Shown: positions 1-6,398 of the stretch, piece after piece
Position numbering within the stretch: the first letter of the stretch is position 1
Layout of the letters: each line of letters starts with the position of its first letter
Source of the DNA: UBA9732 sp963606545
GTDB lineage: Bacteria; Spirochaetota; Spirochaetia; Sphaerochaetales; Sphaerochaetaceae
Direction of reading: 5' to 3'
DNA: 9,891 bases
Assembly (NCBI GenBank): GCA_963606545.1
Contig: CAVCYP010000056.1
Location: 1-9,891, forward strand
The notes under the pieces: generated by a model
Told to the model about the DNA's origin: nothing
The model's database searches: none
Seen by the model: the letters and a program-made list of their open reading frames with translations, nothing else
Translations under genes and position numbers: made by a program

Positions 1-233
1 TTTCTGACCGCATTGAGGTCACAGCCACGTTCGGTGATATCTTCACCGTCAACAATTATATTACCGCTGGTGGGCTCAGTCAGCATATTAATGCACCTAA
101 GCAACGTGGACTTTCCTGTTCCAGAAGGCCCTATAACGGCAATAACATCACCTTTGTTGATAACGAGGTTCACATCACTTAAGGGAACCGTGTTGTCATC
201 AAACTCTTTTCTAAGATGCTTTATCTCAATCAT
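1..233 (-). CDS. Amino-acid-type ABC transporter ATP-binding protein, N-terminal fragment (cut by window edge)
   Basis: The first 77 residues of an ABC ATPase are visible; the gene continues past base 1. It starts MIEIKHLRKEF, has a Walker A P-loop GPSGTGKS at residues 35-42, then LLRCINMLTEPTSG, the wording typical of polar-amino-acid importers of the GlnQ/HisP class. Such proteins bind ATP on the cytoplasmic face of the membrane and drive a permease fed by a periplasmic or lipoprotein binding protein. The Q-loop, signature and Walker B lie outside the window. The ATG at 231-233 is supported by a purine-rich Shine-Dalgarno AGGGGGTG about 7 nt upstream. No partner permease or binding protein is visible here, so they may lie further left or elsewhere. 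Family assignment is firm; the substrate is inferred from the P-loop neighbourhood only. Confidence 0.9.
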   Translation of the reverse strand, partial: MIEIKHLRKEFDDNTVPLSDVNLVINKGDVIAVIGPSGTGKSTLLRCINMLTEPTSGNIIVDGEDITERGCDLNAVR

Positions 234-274
234 CTTGGCACCCCCTAAAAGGACTTGTAAATCCTTCTAAAGTG

Positions 275-301
275 AAAAATTCTCAGGGAAATGGCCCTGA
301 G
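275..301 (-). terminator. Candidate rho-independent terminator after the AbiE-like operon
   Basis: A perfect 7-bp inverted repeat, CTCAGGG (282-288) and CCCTGAG (295-301), encloses a 6-nt loop. Read on the minus strand the stem is followed directly by AATTTTTC, a short U-tract. It lies between the end of the antitoxin/toxin-remnant unit and the ABC ATPase gene, where a terminator would separate the two transcripts. The U-tract is short, so efficiency is uncertain. Confidence 0.55.
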
Positions 302-356
302 CCAAAAGAGTCGTCAAGCAACGCACAGACGAGCAAGCTCATTATGCCCATAATTG

Positions 357-378
357 GGGTTTATTCAACCCTTTTTTT
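357..378 (+). terminator. Weak plus-strand terminator-like hairpin
   Basis: GGGTT (357-361), a 5-nt loop and AACCC (367-371) are followed by seven T residues (372-378). This has the form of an intrinsic terminator for plus-strand transcription, but no plus-strand gene ends here. It overlaps the last codons of the toxin remnant on the other strand, so it may be incidental or may limit antisense transcription. Confidence 0.3.
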
Positions 379-519
379 GCAAAATCCTGTAGTAAAGCTC
401 ATTTAAGTCCTTTAGATAACAAAATTTTCCATATATTTCTTTGTAATCTTGATTCCAAGACACTCAGAAGTAGTAAACACTATTTCTTCAAAGATGGTTT
501 TATCCTCATGCAAAAACAT
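365..519 (-). pseudogene. Collapsed AbiEii-like nucleotidyltransferase toxin remnant
   Basis: Immediately after the antitoxin, an ATG at 517-519 overlaps the antitoxin's 3' end by 14 nt and opens a 35-codon frame ending at 412. It begins MFLHEDK and continues with FEEIVFTTSECLGIK. The LHEDK start with a following helix is how AbiEii/DUF1814-type toxins usually begin, normally continuing for roughly 250-300 residues with an EKDY motif soon after. Here the frame instead hits TAA after KKYMENFVI. In the -1 frame, 463-365 reads SWNQDYKEIYGKF, then LKDLNELYYRIL, then a stop. This resembles the tail of such a protein. The simplest reading is a large internal deletion that joined the first 20-odd codons out of frame to the last 30-odd. 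Seen: both reading frames and the coupling to the antitoxin. Inferred: the family assignment and the deletion. Confidence 0.6.
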
Positions 520-1123
520 TTGTTAACTCCAAGTCGTAGATTGCCTTGTACGTTCTAAGCGGATAATTTGGAAGAATGTTATCCACCATTTCCTTTGTAA
601 TTTTATTTTGAAAAGTGAAATATTTTAAACATTCAGCCTTGTTTATTTGTAAATCTGAAAGATTGTCTATATCTTTTAGAACCTCTAATAACATAACAGC
701 TTTAACATTTTCTTGCGTTATAAAAAAAGAGGCTCTTCTAATGATGTACTTAAATTTACCAATAGAAACCTCTCTTGTAATTGCCTTTGTGTTGTTGCTT
801 ACTATCTCTTTAACTTGTGGAACTTGATTAGACAGCCCCATTACATTTGCAAGAGTATGCCCACAATAGCAACCATAATAGTCGTAATTATCAGTAATGT
901 ATTTTAGCTCTGCAACCTTATCAGCGTTAGGAACGTATGGAATTCCGGAGATTGTTTTCTTGGGAAGATAATAGACACCTTCAATAAACCTAGATAACTT
1001 TCCACTATCCGTGAGGCTTTTAAACTGATGGCAAAGACTATCATAGCTAATATTGAGATTCATATTCTTCAGGAGAAACAGTTTCCCTGGTTTGTAAAGA
1101 TTTTCTAAGGTTTCTAGCAACAT
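506..1123 (-). CDS. AbiEi/DUF6088-type antitoxin (type IV toxin-antitoxin), orphaned
   Basis: A 205-residue protein with no signal peptide or membrane segment. Residues 1-55 look like the N-terminal winged helix-turn-helix of AbiEi-like antitoxins, ending in the typical GVYYLPK strand (49-55). The following domain has the family hallmarks YYGCYCGHTLANVMGLSNQVP (split here as residues 82-95 and GLSNQVP 96-102) and a later ITREVSIGKFKYIIRR stretch. In AbiE systems this protein represses its own operon and counteracts a co-transcribed nucleotidyltransferase toxin without binding it directly. The length matches the DUF6088 family, and the frame is intact. The toxin gene directly downstream is reduced to a remnant, so the protein may now act only as a regulator or as an anti-toxin against related systems. 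The ATG at 1121-1123 has no good Shine-Dalgarno. Family assignment is fairly sure; the present role is unknown. Confidence 0.75.
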   Translation of the reverse strand: MLLETLENLYKPGKLFLLKNMNLNISYDSLCHQFKSLTDSGKLSRFIEGVYYLPKKTISGIPYVPNADKVAELKYITDNYDYYGCYCGHTLANVMGLSNQVPQVKEIVSNNTKAITREVSIGKFKYIIRRASFFITQENVKAVMLLEVLKDIDNLSDLQINKAECLKYFTFQNKITKEMVDNILPNYPLRTYKAIYDLELTNVFA

Positions 1124-1129
1124 AATTCA

Positions 1130-1144
1130 GCAAATTTGATTTGC
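1130..1144. promoter_or_regulatory. Inverted repeat in antitoxin leader (candidate AbiEi operator)
   Basis: GCAAAT (1130-1135), a 3-nt spacer and ATTTGC (1139-1144) form a perfect 6-bp inverted repeat ending 7 bp upstream of the antitoxin ATG. AbiEi proteins are known to autorepress through inverted repeats near their promoter. Use of this one as an operator is inference from position and symmetry. Confidence 0.35.
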
Positions 1145-1296
1145 CATATTAATTTTACTGAAGGCAAGCACACATATTTACTTTCGCACTTGGTGGCAAT
1201 TAAGAATGATTGTATTTCTTACATTATAAACACTTGACGTAAGGCATTCCGAACATAAAACTGATTAAGAGTAAAATAAGCTTGACGACATGACTC

Positions 1297-1302
1297 TATA
1301 AT
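1297..1302 (+). promoter_or_regulatory. Candidate -10 box for the M48 protease gene
   Basis: A perfect TATAAT lies 50 bp upstream of the protease ATG, but no matching -35 sits 16-18 bp before it. An overlapping alternative is TTGACG (1282-1287), a 17-bp spacer and TACCAT (1305-1310). A second TTGACG occurs at 1234-1239. The promoter is therefore likely within 1234-1310 but not pinned to one pair. The Shine-Dalgarno AGAAGGA (1338-1344), 7 nt from the ATG, is clear. Confidence 0.35.
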
Positions 1303-1351
1303 GTTACCATGACCATAGTAATACTTAACAAAAGATAAGAAGGATTTAGCC

Positions 1352-2569
1352 ATGATAAGAGCTTTGATTATTGCATTGTTTGTTCTCAATTCAGCATATG
1401 AGTTTATTAAACTCCATCTATCTACATCTGACTCAAACAGACCTCTGCCAGATAACGTCAAAGATGTCTATGATGAAAAACGTTACAACCTTTATAAAGC
1501 ATACAAGAAAGAAAGTGGCAAAGTTGAGCTTATCTCCTCTATTGTGAGCTTTGTTATCAATCTTCTATTCCTTGGCTTTAATGTTTACGCCACAATCTTT
1601 AATTGGTTCAATGGCATGAATATCTACCTCCAATATCTTTGCATAACAGCAGTTATTGAGCTTTTCACAACAATAATCAAAACCCCATTCTCTTATTACG
1701 ATACCTTTGTAATTGAAGAAAAATATGGAATGAATAAAACAACCAAGAGCACTTTCTTTGCAGATAAGATTAAGGGCTTCATAATAGGTATAATTCTTTC
1801 CATGGTAATTACTTCCATAATGATTTTCTTCTTCACCAAGTTTGGAATTCAAGCCATTATCTGGACTGCTGTTGTAATTGTAGTTCTTTCACTCTTACTA
1901 AGCACCCTAGTAGTTCCTCTCATGAAGGTTTTCAATAAATTCACCCCGCTTGCAGACGGCGAGCTTAAAGACAAACTTCTTGCTCTTTGCGACAAATACC
2001 ATGTTCAAGTTAAGAAGATTGTTATCAAGGACGCTTCCAGGCGAACAACAAAGTCCAACGCCTTCTGTACTGGCTTGAAAAAGAAAACCATCTCTATTGA
2101 TGATAACCTACTCAATAACTTTACCACAGACGAGATTGTAGCTGTTTTTGCACATGAATTTGCTCACGCAAAGTATAAGCACGTACTTAAAACTCTTCCC
2201 TTCAGCCTTATTCGCTCTGTGCTGATTATTGTCCTCTTTGGACTCGTTATTTCAGTAAAAGATTTCTTTACTCCATTTGGCTTTACTGAAGCAAACTACT
2301 ACTTTGCAATGGTTATCCTTGACGCTCTAATTTGGCCGTTTAGCAACCTAACAAACACCGCTTTCAACTACCTCAGTCGTAAGCATGAATACCAAGCCGA
2401 TGCCTTTGCAGCAAAAGAAGGTTATGGTGAGGCTCTCATCAGTGCCCTAAAGCGACTGGTCAACGAATCTCTTTCTGAAATCAACCCACATCCTTGGATT
2501 GTAAAGACAGAATACTCTCACCCAACCCTCTCCCAGCGTATCTCTGCTGTTAGAGAGAATGAGAAGTAA
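1352..2569 (+). CDS. M48 family (Ste24-type) integral-membrane zinc metalloprotease
   Basis: A 405-residue protein of the Ste24/CAAX-protease-1 branch of M48. It starts with a hydrophobic helix (about 3-20), followed by further membrane segments at about 59-81, 89-110, 131-152 and 157-190. The N-terminal Peptidase_M48_N hallmark SYYDTFVIEEKYGMNKTT is at about 104-121. The catalytic zinc site is H268-E-F-A-H272 (HExxH) with the third ligand E346 in the HEYQAD motif. The SNAFxxG motif (235-241) is also present. Two more membrane helices (about 283-303 and 315-335) separate the zinc motifs, as in Ste24. All catalytic residues are intact and the length is normal. Bacterial members are thought to act in membrane protein quality control; prenylated CAAX substrates are not expected. 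The start is supported by AGAAGGA 7 nt upstream. It is the only plus-strand gene and ends 18 bp from the convergent ATPase gene, with no terminator visible between them. Confidence 0.93.
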   Translation: MIRALIIALFVLNSAYEFIKLHLSTSDSNRPLPDNVKDVYDEKRYNLYKAYKKESGKVELISSIVSFVINLLFLGFNVYATIFNWFNGMNIYLQYLCITAVIELFTTIIKTPFSYYDTFVIEEKYGMNKTTKSTFFADKIKGFIIGIILSMVITSIMIFFFTKFGIQAIIWTAVVIVVLSLLLSTLVVPLMKVFNKFTPLADGELKDKLLALCDKYHVQVKKIVIKDASRRTTKSNAFCTGLKKKTISIDDNLLNNFTTDEIVAVFAHEFAHAKYKHVLKTLPFSLIRSVLIIVLFGLVISVKDFFTPFGFTEANYYFAMVILDALIWPFSNLTNTAFNYLSRKHEYQADAFAAKEGYGEALISALKRLVNESLSEINPHPWIVKTEYSHPTLSQRISAVRENEK

Positions 2570-2587
2570 TTTTGCAATTCTAACGTC

Positions 2588-3973
2588 TTAATCAAACAGA
2601 TCCTCAAGCTGGACTAATGTTACATTGCCCAGCTTGAGAGCTTGCTCTGCACAGCCCTGTGTAAAGCCAGTCTTTGCAAACAGAAAATAATGTTTTTGGA
2701 CATAAGAGAACATCTCACTTCGTTTGATAAGTGTATCAAGAACTCCAATGTCTACCTTTTCATTTGTCCATTTACACTCGGCAAATAAAGCTGAATTGTT
2801 ATCTGTCCCCATAATGTCAATTTCCTCTTGGGCCCTAGTCTTAGGGTTTGTACCCCACCAACGGCCCAAATCTTTGAATTGGATGGGACTTTCTCCTTCC
2901 AGTAAAAGCTTCCAAAGGTATTGCGTACAGATTTGCTCAAATACAGCTCCCATGTAAGTGGATAATTCTGGTTCTATTCGTTTATAAACCAAGTCTGAAG
3001 CGCCCCTAGAAATTAAAGAAATGTTGTCTAGAACAAACCTATACCAGAACCGGAACATGTTGTCTTCAATGGAGTAGATTGTCTTGCGACTCGACTGTTC
3101 TCCATATGGAGTTTCCTTCTTTACAAGGCCTAGGTTTATTAAATTCTTAATATAGAGTGCACAAATACTTGTCTCTTCTGAAATTCGGTTGGCTATTTCA
3201 TTTAGTTTTGAGCAACCTGTTGCAATAGCTGTAATTATTGCAGTGTAGATAGCAGGCTCTCTCACTTCTTGTTTCAGTAAATTTTCTGTCTCTTCAAAGA
3301 TAGCTGAAGATTGATTGAGGTATATATCCTTAATGTTTTGCTCAATAGAAAGTTTGTCATTGATTTGTATTAAATATTGAGGAGTTCCACCAATTATTCC
3401 ATAAGCTAATGCTCTATCTTCATTAGAAAAGGTCTTGAAAAATAAACTAGATTTAAAGAAATCAAATGGCTCAATTTTGAGCTGAGCTGTTCGTCGGCCA
3501 TAAAGTGGTGCTTTATAGGCTAAAACTTGATCTTCCATGTACGACATAGAAGAACCACAAAGAATGAGAAATAGCTTTGAAGCATCTTTGTTCTTATCAA
3601 TCAAAAGTTGGAGTGTTGATGCAAGGCTCTTGGAGGCACGTGCCACGTAAGGATACTCATCTATAACTAGAACTATCCTCTTAGTTTTGGCCAATTCAAA
3701 AACATATTCCAGAGCAGCTTGAAAAGAAGAAAACACTGAGTTAGCTGGCAATACTGTACTGTATTCCATAATGCACTTAGAGAAGTTTTCCAAATTTTGA
3801 GTAGCGTTTGTCTCAACTCCAGTAAAAAAGATTGCATCCTTATCTTTGATAAACTCATTTATTAGTGCAGTCTTTCCTACTCTCCTACGGCCATAGATAA
3901 CAGCAAATTCAAACTTTCCAGAGGAATATTTGCTATTTAAAGTTTCAAGCTCTCTTTCTCTTCCAATGAACAT
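2588..3973 (-). CDS. ATPase_2/DUF234 family ATPase (archaeal MJ/PH-type STAND ATPase) with wHTH and nuclease-like C-terminus
   Basis: A 461-residue cytoplasmic protein. It opens FIGRERELETL, then has Walker A GRRRVGKT (28-35), Walker B VLVIDE (101-106), and a sensor-like LCGSS (138-142), followed by the helical region that ends IIGGTPQYL. Residues about 240-290 resemble a winged helix (SKLNEIANRIS, then YIKNLINLGLVKKE). The C-terminal DUF234 part (about 300-461) carries a PD-(D/E)xK-like pattern: D386 in EEIDIMG, then E399-C-K401 in FAECKW. This combination is the known MJ/PH-type architecture, multi-copy in many archaea, spirochaetes, Bacteroidetes and clostridia; no member has a settled function. 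A nucleic-acid-related or mobile/defence role is inference. The ATG at 3971-3973 is fixed by the Shine-Dalgarno GAGGTGA 6-7 nt upstream and a sigma70 promoter. The gene is intact, single, and opposite in orientation to the protease. Confidence 0.88.
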   Translation of the reverse strand: MFIGRERELETLNSKYSSGKFEFAVIYGRRRVGKTALINEFIKDKDAIFFTGVETNATQNLENFSKCIMEYSTVLPANSVFSSFQAALEYVFELAKTKRIVLVIDEYPYVARASKSLASTLQLLIDKNKDASKLFLILCGSSMSYMEDQVLAYKAPLYGRRTAQLKIEPFDFFKSSLFFKTFSNEDRALAYGIIGGTPQYLIQINDKLSIEQNIKDIYLNQSSAIFEETENLLKQEVREPAIYTAIITAIATGCSKLNEIANRISEETSICALYIKNLINLGLVKKETPYGEQSSRKTIYSIEDNMFRFWYRFVLDNISLISRGASDLVYKRIEPELSTYMGAVFEQICTQYLWKLLLEGESPIQFKDLGRWWGTNPKTRAQEEIDIMGTDNNSALFAECKWTNEKVDIGVLDTLIKRSEMFSYVQKHYFLFAKTGFTQGCAEQALKLGNVTLVQLEDLFD

Positions 3974-3989
3974 ATTTCACCTCATTGAA

Positions 3990-4019
3990 AGTATAACAGC
4001 CATTTTAGCAAGTTGTCAA
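3990..4019 (-). promoter_or_regulatory. Sigma70 promoter of the DUF234 ATPase gene
   Basis: On the minus strand a perfect -35 TTGACA (4014-4019) is separated by 18 bp from TATACT (3990-3995), or by 17 bp from TTATAC one base earlier. The leader to the ATG is short and contains the strong ribosome-binding site. The -35 box lies in the near arm of the 12-bp inverted repeat, so anything bound to the repeat block upstream would touch RNA polymerase. Confidence 0.75.
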
Positions 4020-4078
4020 TTTACTATAATACGATTTAGTAAAGTATGATTTAGTAAATCTTAATTTAGTAAATTGAC
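4015..4078. repeat. Four 15-bp iteron-like repeats flanked by a 12-bp inverted repeat
   Basis: ATTTAGTAAA recurs at 4034-4043, 4049-4058 and 4064-4073, exactly 15 bp apart. A fourth, degenerate copy, ATTTACTATA (4019-4028), keeps the same period. The block is bounded by a perfect inverted repeat: GTCAATTTACTA (4015-4026) and TAGTAAATTGAC (4067-4078). It overlaps the -35 box of the ATPase gene and lies between that gene and the end of the metal-transport operon. The regular spacing suggests cooperative protein binding. No copy was seen at the 3' end of the ATPase gene, so these are not obvious terminal repeats of a transposon. Confidence 0.85.
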
Positions 4079-4091
4079 TCTAAGAGCAAAA

Positions 4092-4877
4092 TCAAAACAG
4101 CCCTGTAGCCCAGAGGGATTCAAGATTCTCCTTTATTACGTTGTAAAGGGCGTTATTTCCTAAATAGTCTGGGAAATTACGCCAAGTGAGAATAATACTG
4201 GAAGGGCTGACTTCTGCAATTGGAGAGGCAACGGGATTGTGAACGTTGTCTATAACAAGAGCATAAGCCTTATCATGGGCTTCTGCAATTTGAGCGGAGG
4301 TGAGAGCTCCTGAGCCAAAGGTGGAAACAACGTTAAGACCAAGGTCTTTTGCGAACTCGGCTTGGTTAGTATTGGCAAAGACTTCAATGTCTTTGTTTGG
4401 AGACGCTGCTATGCGGGCTCTAGCCTCCTCTATCATAGCTTTATACTCGCCAAAACGAGAGGCAGCAACTTCTTGGGTTCCTGCTTTTTCTGAAAGCATA
4501 GTCACCATATTGGAAAGATTTGCCAGTGTGTTTGTGGTTTTAACTTTCACTATCTTAGACTCATCAAGCTCTGCAGCTGTACTGATTGTCTTCATCATTT
4601 TCTCATAACCGGCATGCATGAAAAGTTTTGCATTAATGACGCTGACCATATCGTCCGCAGTGATTTCATACTCAGGCGGATGCTTTAAATTTGCAGGGGC
4701 AATTGTTGTTACCTCATCAATGCCGGCAAGCTCTGCAATGGCTGCAACCCAGCTGGTGGAAGCTACATAATTTTTCTGTAACAATGTCCTATTTTCACTA
4801 TTCTCACTAATTCCTTGAGCAAAGCATGCTACACAGGCCATCAAAACCACAATTAACACAACAAATACTTTTTTCAT
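4092..4877 (-). CDS. ZnuA/TroA-like ABC metal transporter binding protein with atypical ligand set
   Basis: A 261-residue exported protein. The leader MKKVFVVLIVVLMAC has a charged start and hydrophobic core. Either C15 (LMAC) or C18 could be a lax lipobox cysteine, or signal peptidase I may cut after CFA (20). The mature part has the start of the TroA-type cluster A-I fold: TSWVAAIAELAG, IAPANLKHPPEYEIT (H66 in the usual first-ligand position) and INAKLFMHAGYE (H88). The other canonical ligands are not found. The place of the DPHxW histidine reads TTNTLANLSN, and the later histidine region reads FANTNQAEFAKDLGL. The protein is also shorter than the usual 290-310 residues and lacks the His-rich loop. 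It should deliver a metal ion or an unknown ligand to the adjacent permease. It is the last gene of the operon: its ATG overlaps the permease stop (ATGA), with AGAGGA 6 nt upstream. Function as binding protein is probable; metal specificity is open. Confidence 0.8.
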   Translation of the reverse strand: MKKVFVVLIVVLMACVACFAQGISENSENRTLLQKNYVASTSWVAAIAELAGIDEVTTIAPANLKHPPEYEITADDMVSVINAKLFMHAGYEKMMKTISTAAELDESKIVKVKTTNTLANLSNMVTMLSEKAGTQEVAASRFGEYKAMIEEARARIAASPNKDIEVFANTNQAEFAKDLGLNVVSTFGSGALTSAQIAEAHDKAYALVIDNVHNPVASPIAEVSPSSIILTWRNFPDYLGNNALYNVIKENLESLWATGLF

Positions 4878-5689
4878 TTTTTCCTCTTTAGTTTTTCAAA
4901 TACAGAATTAAATATAAAAGCGACAACGGCAAGCACAGCTAGTGTTCCGCTGACGGGAAGGTTCCAAAGCAAGGCTAACAGGTAGCCAATTAAAGACAAG
5001 ACAAAGCCAGTAATAGAGCTTTGAAGGAATAATTGTTTCAAGCTTTTTGCATTCTTACTGGCTCCTACTACTGGCAAAACTAGAAGGGCATCTATTAAAA
5101 GTGCTCCTAAAACTCGCATTGCCACGGAGACTATCAGCGCAGTTATTAGGACCATGACTGTGTTATGAGTTTTAACCGGCACTCCCATGGAGGAGGCAAT
5201 TTCTTTATCGAAAAAAATCATAGATATCGGGGTAAAGAAGAAAGCGATGTAGGCGATGGCAAGTGCGCCAAGGCCGGCAAGGAGGAGAAGATCTGTGCGG
5301 GTGAGTGCGAAGGGGCTGCCCCAGAGGACTTCCAGGGTGTCTTTGGCGGGGACGTCGAAGATGTGGCTAACAAGCGAGGCGAGGCCCATTGTGCAGACCA
5401 TCATGACGGTGCTAGCGGTGGAGAGGGTGCGACCGTTTTTGTTGAGGCGAACCATTAGGAGAACTAGGATTACGTTGAGTGGAATGACCACGGCGAGCAT
5501 TGGGACATCAAGTACCACAGCAGCCACCCCGCCAAGAATAACGCCGTGCATGAGCATGTAGCGCATTGGGATGAGGCCGTTTTGGACCACAATGACGCCA
5601 GCGAGGGGGAAGGAGATGCCACTTATGAGCATGCCAATGAGGCCATAGAGGATTGGCTTAAGCGCTAAAAGCGATATTATTCTCTGCAT
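4874..5689 (-). CDS. ABC-3 family metal transporter permease (ZnuB/TroC-like)
   Basis: A 271-residue, very hydrophobic inner-membrane protein with about eight predicted transmembrane segments (roughly 10-30, 34-52, 58-80, 90-112, 130-152, 178-200, 200-222, 228-262). Family marks are the MLMHGVILGGVAA stretch after the first two helices, corresponding to the SHAvLPG region of ZnuB. Near the C-terminus there is GALLIDALLVLPVVGASKNA, the usual ABC-3 coupling segment. A Lys/Arg-rich tail (KLKRKK) ends it. It would form the translocation path and pair with the ATPase encoded just upstream. The ATG at 5687-5689 follows AAGGAGG by 4 nt and lies inside the last codons of the ATPase gene (13-nt overlap). 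Its stop overlaps the next start by 4 nt, so all three genes are translationally coupled. Substrate (Zn, Mn or Fe) cannot be read from the sequence. Confidence 0.9.
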   Translation of the reverse strand: MQRIISLLALKPILYGLIGMLISGISFPLAGVIVVQNGLIPMRYMLMHGVILGGVAAVVLDVPMLAVVIPLNVILVLLMVRLNKNGRTLSTASTVMMVCTMGLASLVSHIFDVPAKDTLEVLWGSPFALTRTDLLLLAGLGALAIAYIAFFFTPISMIFFDKEIASSMGVPVKTHNTVMVLITALIVSVAMRVLGALLIDALLVLPVVGASKNAKSLKQLFLQSSITGFVLSLIGYLLALLWNLPVSGTLAVLAVVAFIFNSVFEKLKRKK

Positions 5690-6336
5690 GGGGCCTCCTT
5701 GTGCGGAGCTTGGGCTGAGCTTTCAACTTGGGTTTGTACCATCTTTACCACGGGCCAACCTAAGGCTTGGGTTAATTGGGCGTCATGGGTGACGACTATG
5801 GCAGACATGTAGGTTGGGAGTTCTTGCATCATGGAGGCGAATTCGTCTCTGAAGCTTGCGTCTAGGAAGGAAGAGGGCTCGTCAAGAAGTAGCAGGTTGG
5901 CGTCTTGGCAGAAACAACGGGCAAGATTCACGCGCTGTTTTTCGCCGCCGGAAAGCTCGTTGAAGGCTCTGTTTGCTAAATGGCTCACCCCCGCTTGTTG
6001 CAGGGCCTGTTGGACTTTGGCTTTATTTGAATCTTTGGCCTTGTTTTTTGTTTTATAAAGCCCCATAGCTACAACTTCAGAGGCCGATATTGGCGCTTTA
6101 GTTTCTGCAAAGCCCTGTTTGCAATAGGCAATTTTGGCATTTTCTGAAAGTATTATTTTTCCAGAGACAGGCTTCACATTTCCTAGAATTGCTTTAAGGA
6201 GGGTTGTCTTACCACAACCATTTGGACCTTCAATGACAAGTCTTTCGCCAGATTTTAGCGCAAGAGAAAGCTTTGAAATTATTGAGACACTATTGTAGGC
6301 AATTGAGATGTCTTGAATATCTAGCAGAACGTCCAC
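5677..6336 (-). CDS. Metal-type ABC transporter ATP-binding protein (ZnuC/TroB-like)
   Basis: A 219-residue cytoplasmic ABC ATPase with every motif intact: Walker A GPNGCGKT (37-44), Q-loop Q74, signature LSGGEKQR (128-135), Walker B LLLLDEP (148-154) and H-loop H184. It energises the permease encoded immediately downstream. The length is at the short end for ZnuC-type proteins; the C-terminus is a short hydrophilic tail that overlaps the permease start. The start codon is GTG (6334-6336), chosen because AAGGA lies 5 nt upstream and because the text DVLLDIQDISIAY begins the domain properly. It is the first gene of the operon. The leader holds an inverted repeat and hairpins described separately, which may carry the metal control. 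The importer family is inferred from the ABC-3 partner and TroA-like protein rather than from the ATPase itself. Confidence 0.9.
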   Translation of the reverse strand: MDVLLDIQDISIAYNSVSIISKLSLALKSGERLVIEGPNGCGKTTLLKAILGNVKPVSGKIILSENAKIAYCKQGFAETKAPISASEVVAMGLYKTKNKAKDSNKAKVQQALQQAGVSHLANRAFNELSGGEKQRVNLARCFCQDANLLLLDEPSSFLDASFRDEFASMMQELPTYMSAIVVTHDAQLTQALGWPVVKMVQTQVESSAQAPHKEAPCRE

Positions 6337-6381
6337 GGTAGTCCTTAAGCAAACTCTTATAAAATAATGCCCTCATGGCGC

Positions 6382-6398
6382 ACTTAAGTACATTAAGT
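6382..6398. promoter_or_regulatory. Inverted repeat upstream of the metal-transport operon (candidate operator)
   Basis: ACTTAA (6382-6387), a 5-nt spacer and TTAAGT (6393-6398) form a perfect inverted repeat about 46 bp before the GTG start of the ABC ATPase. Metal importers are usually controlled by Zur/Fur-, DtxR- or AdcR-type repressors that bind such dyads. The bases do not closely match a consensus I know, so this is position-based inference. Confidence 0.3.

Noticed and set aside
1219..1461. Minus-strand open frame overlapping the start of the M48 gene
   Set aside because: It is antisense to the well-supported protease start and promoter region, has no recognisable domain, and its sequence follows from the protease codons.
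4015..4078. Repeat block considered as CRISPR or as transposon terminal repeats
   Set aside because: The 15-bp period leaves no spacers, there are no cas genes, and no matching repeat is seen at the far end of the ATPase gene.
5165..5561. Plus-strand frames of about 100 codons inside the permease gene
   Set aside because: They are antisense to a clear ABC-3 permease, and are Arg/Gly/Glu-rich because of its GC-rich hydrophobic codons.
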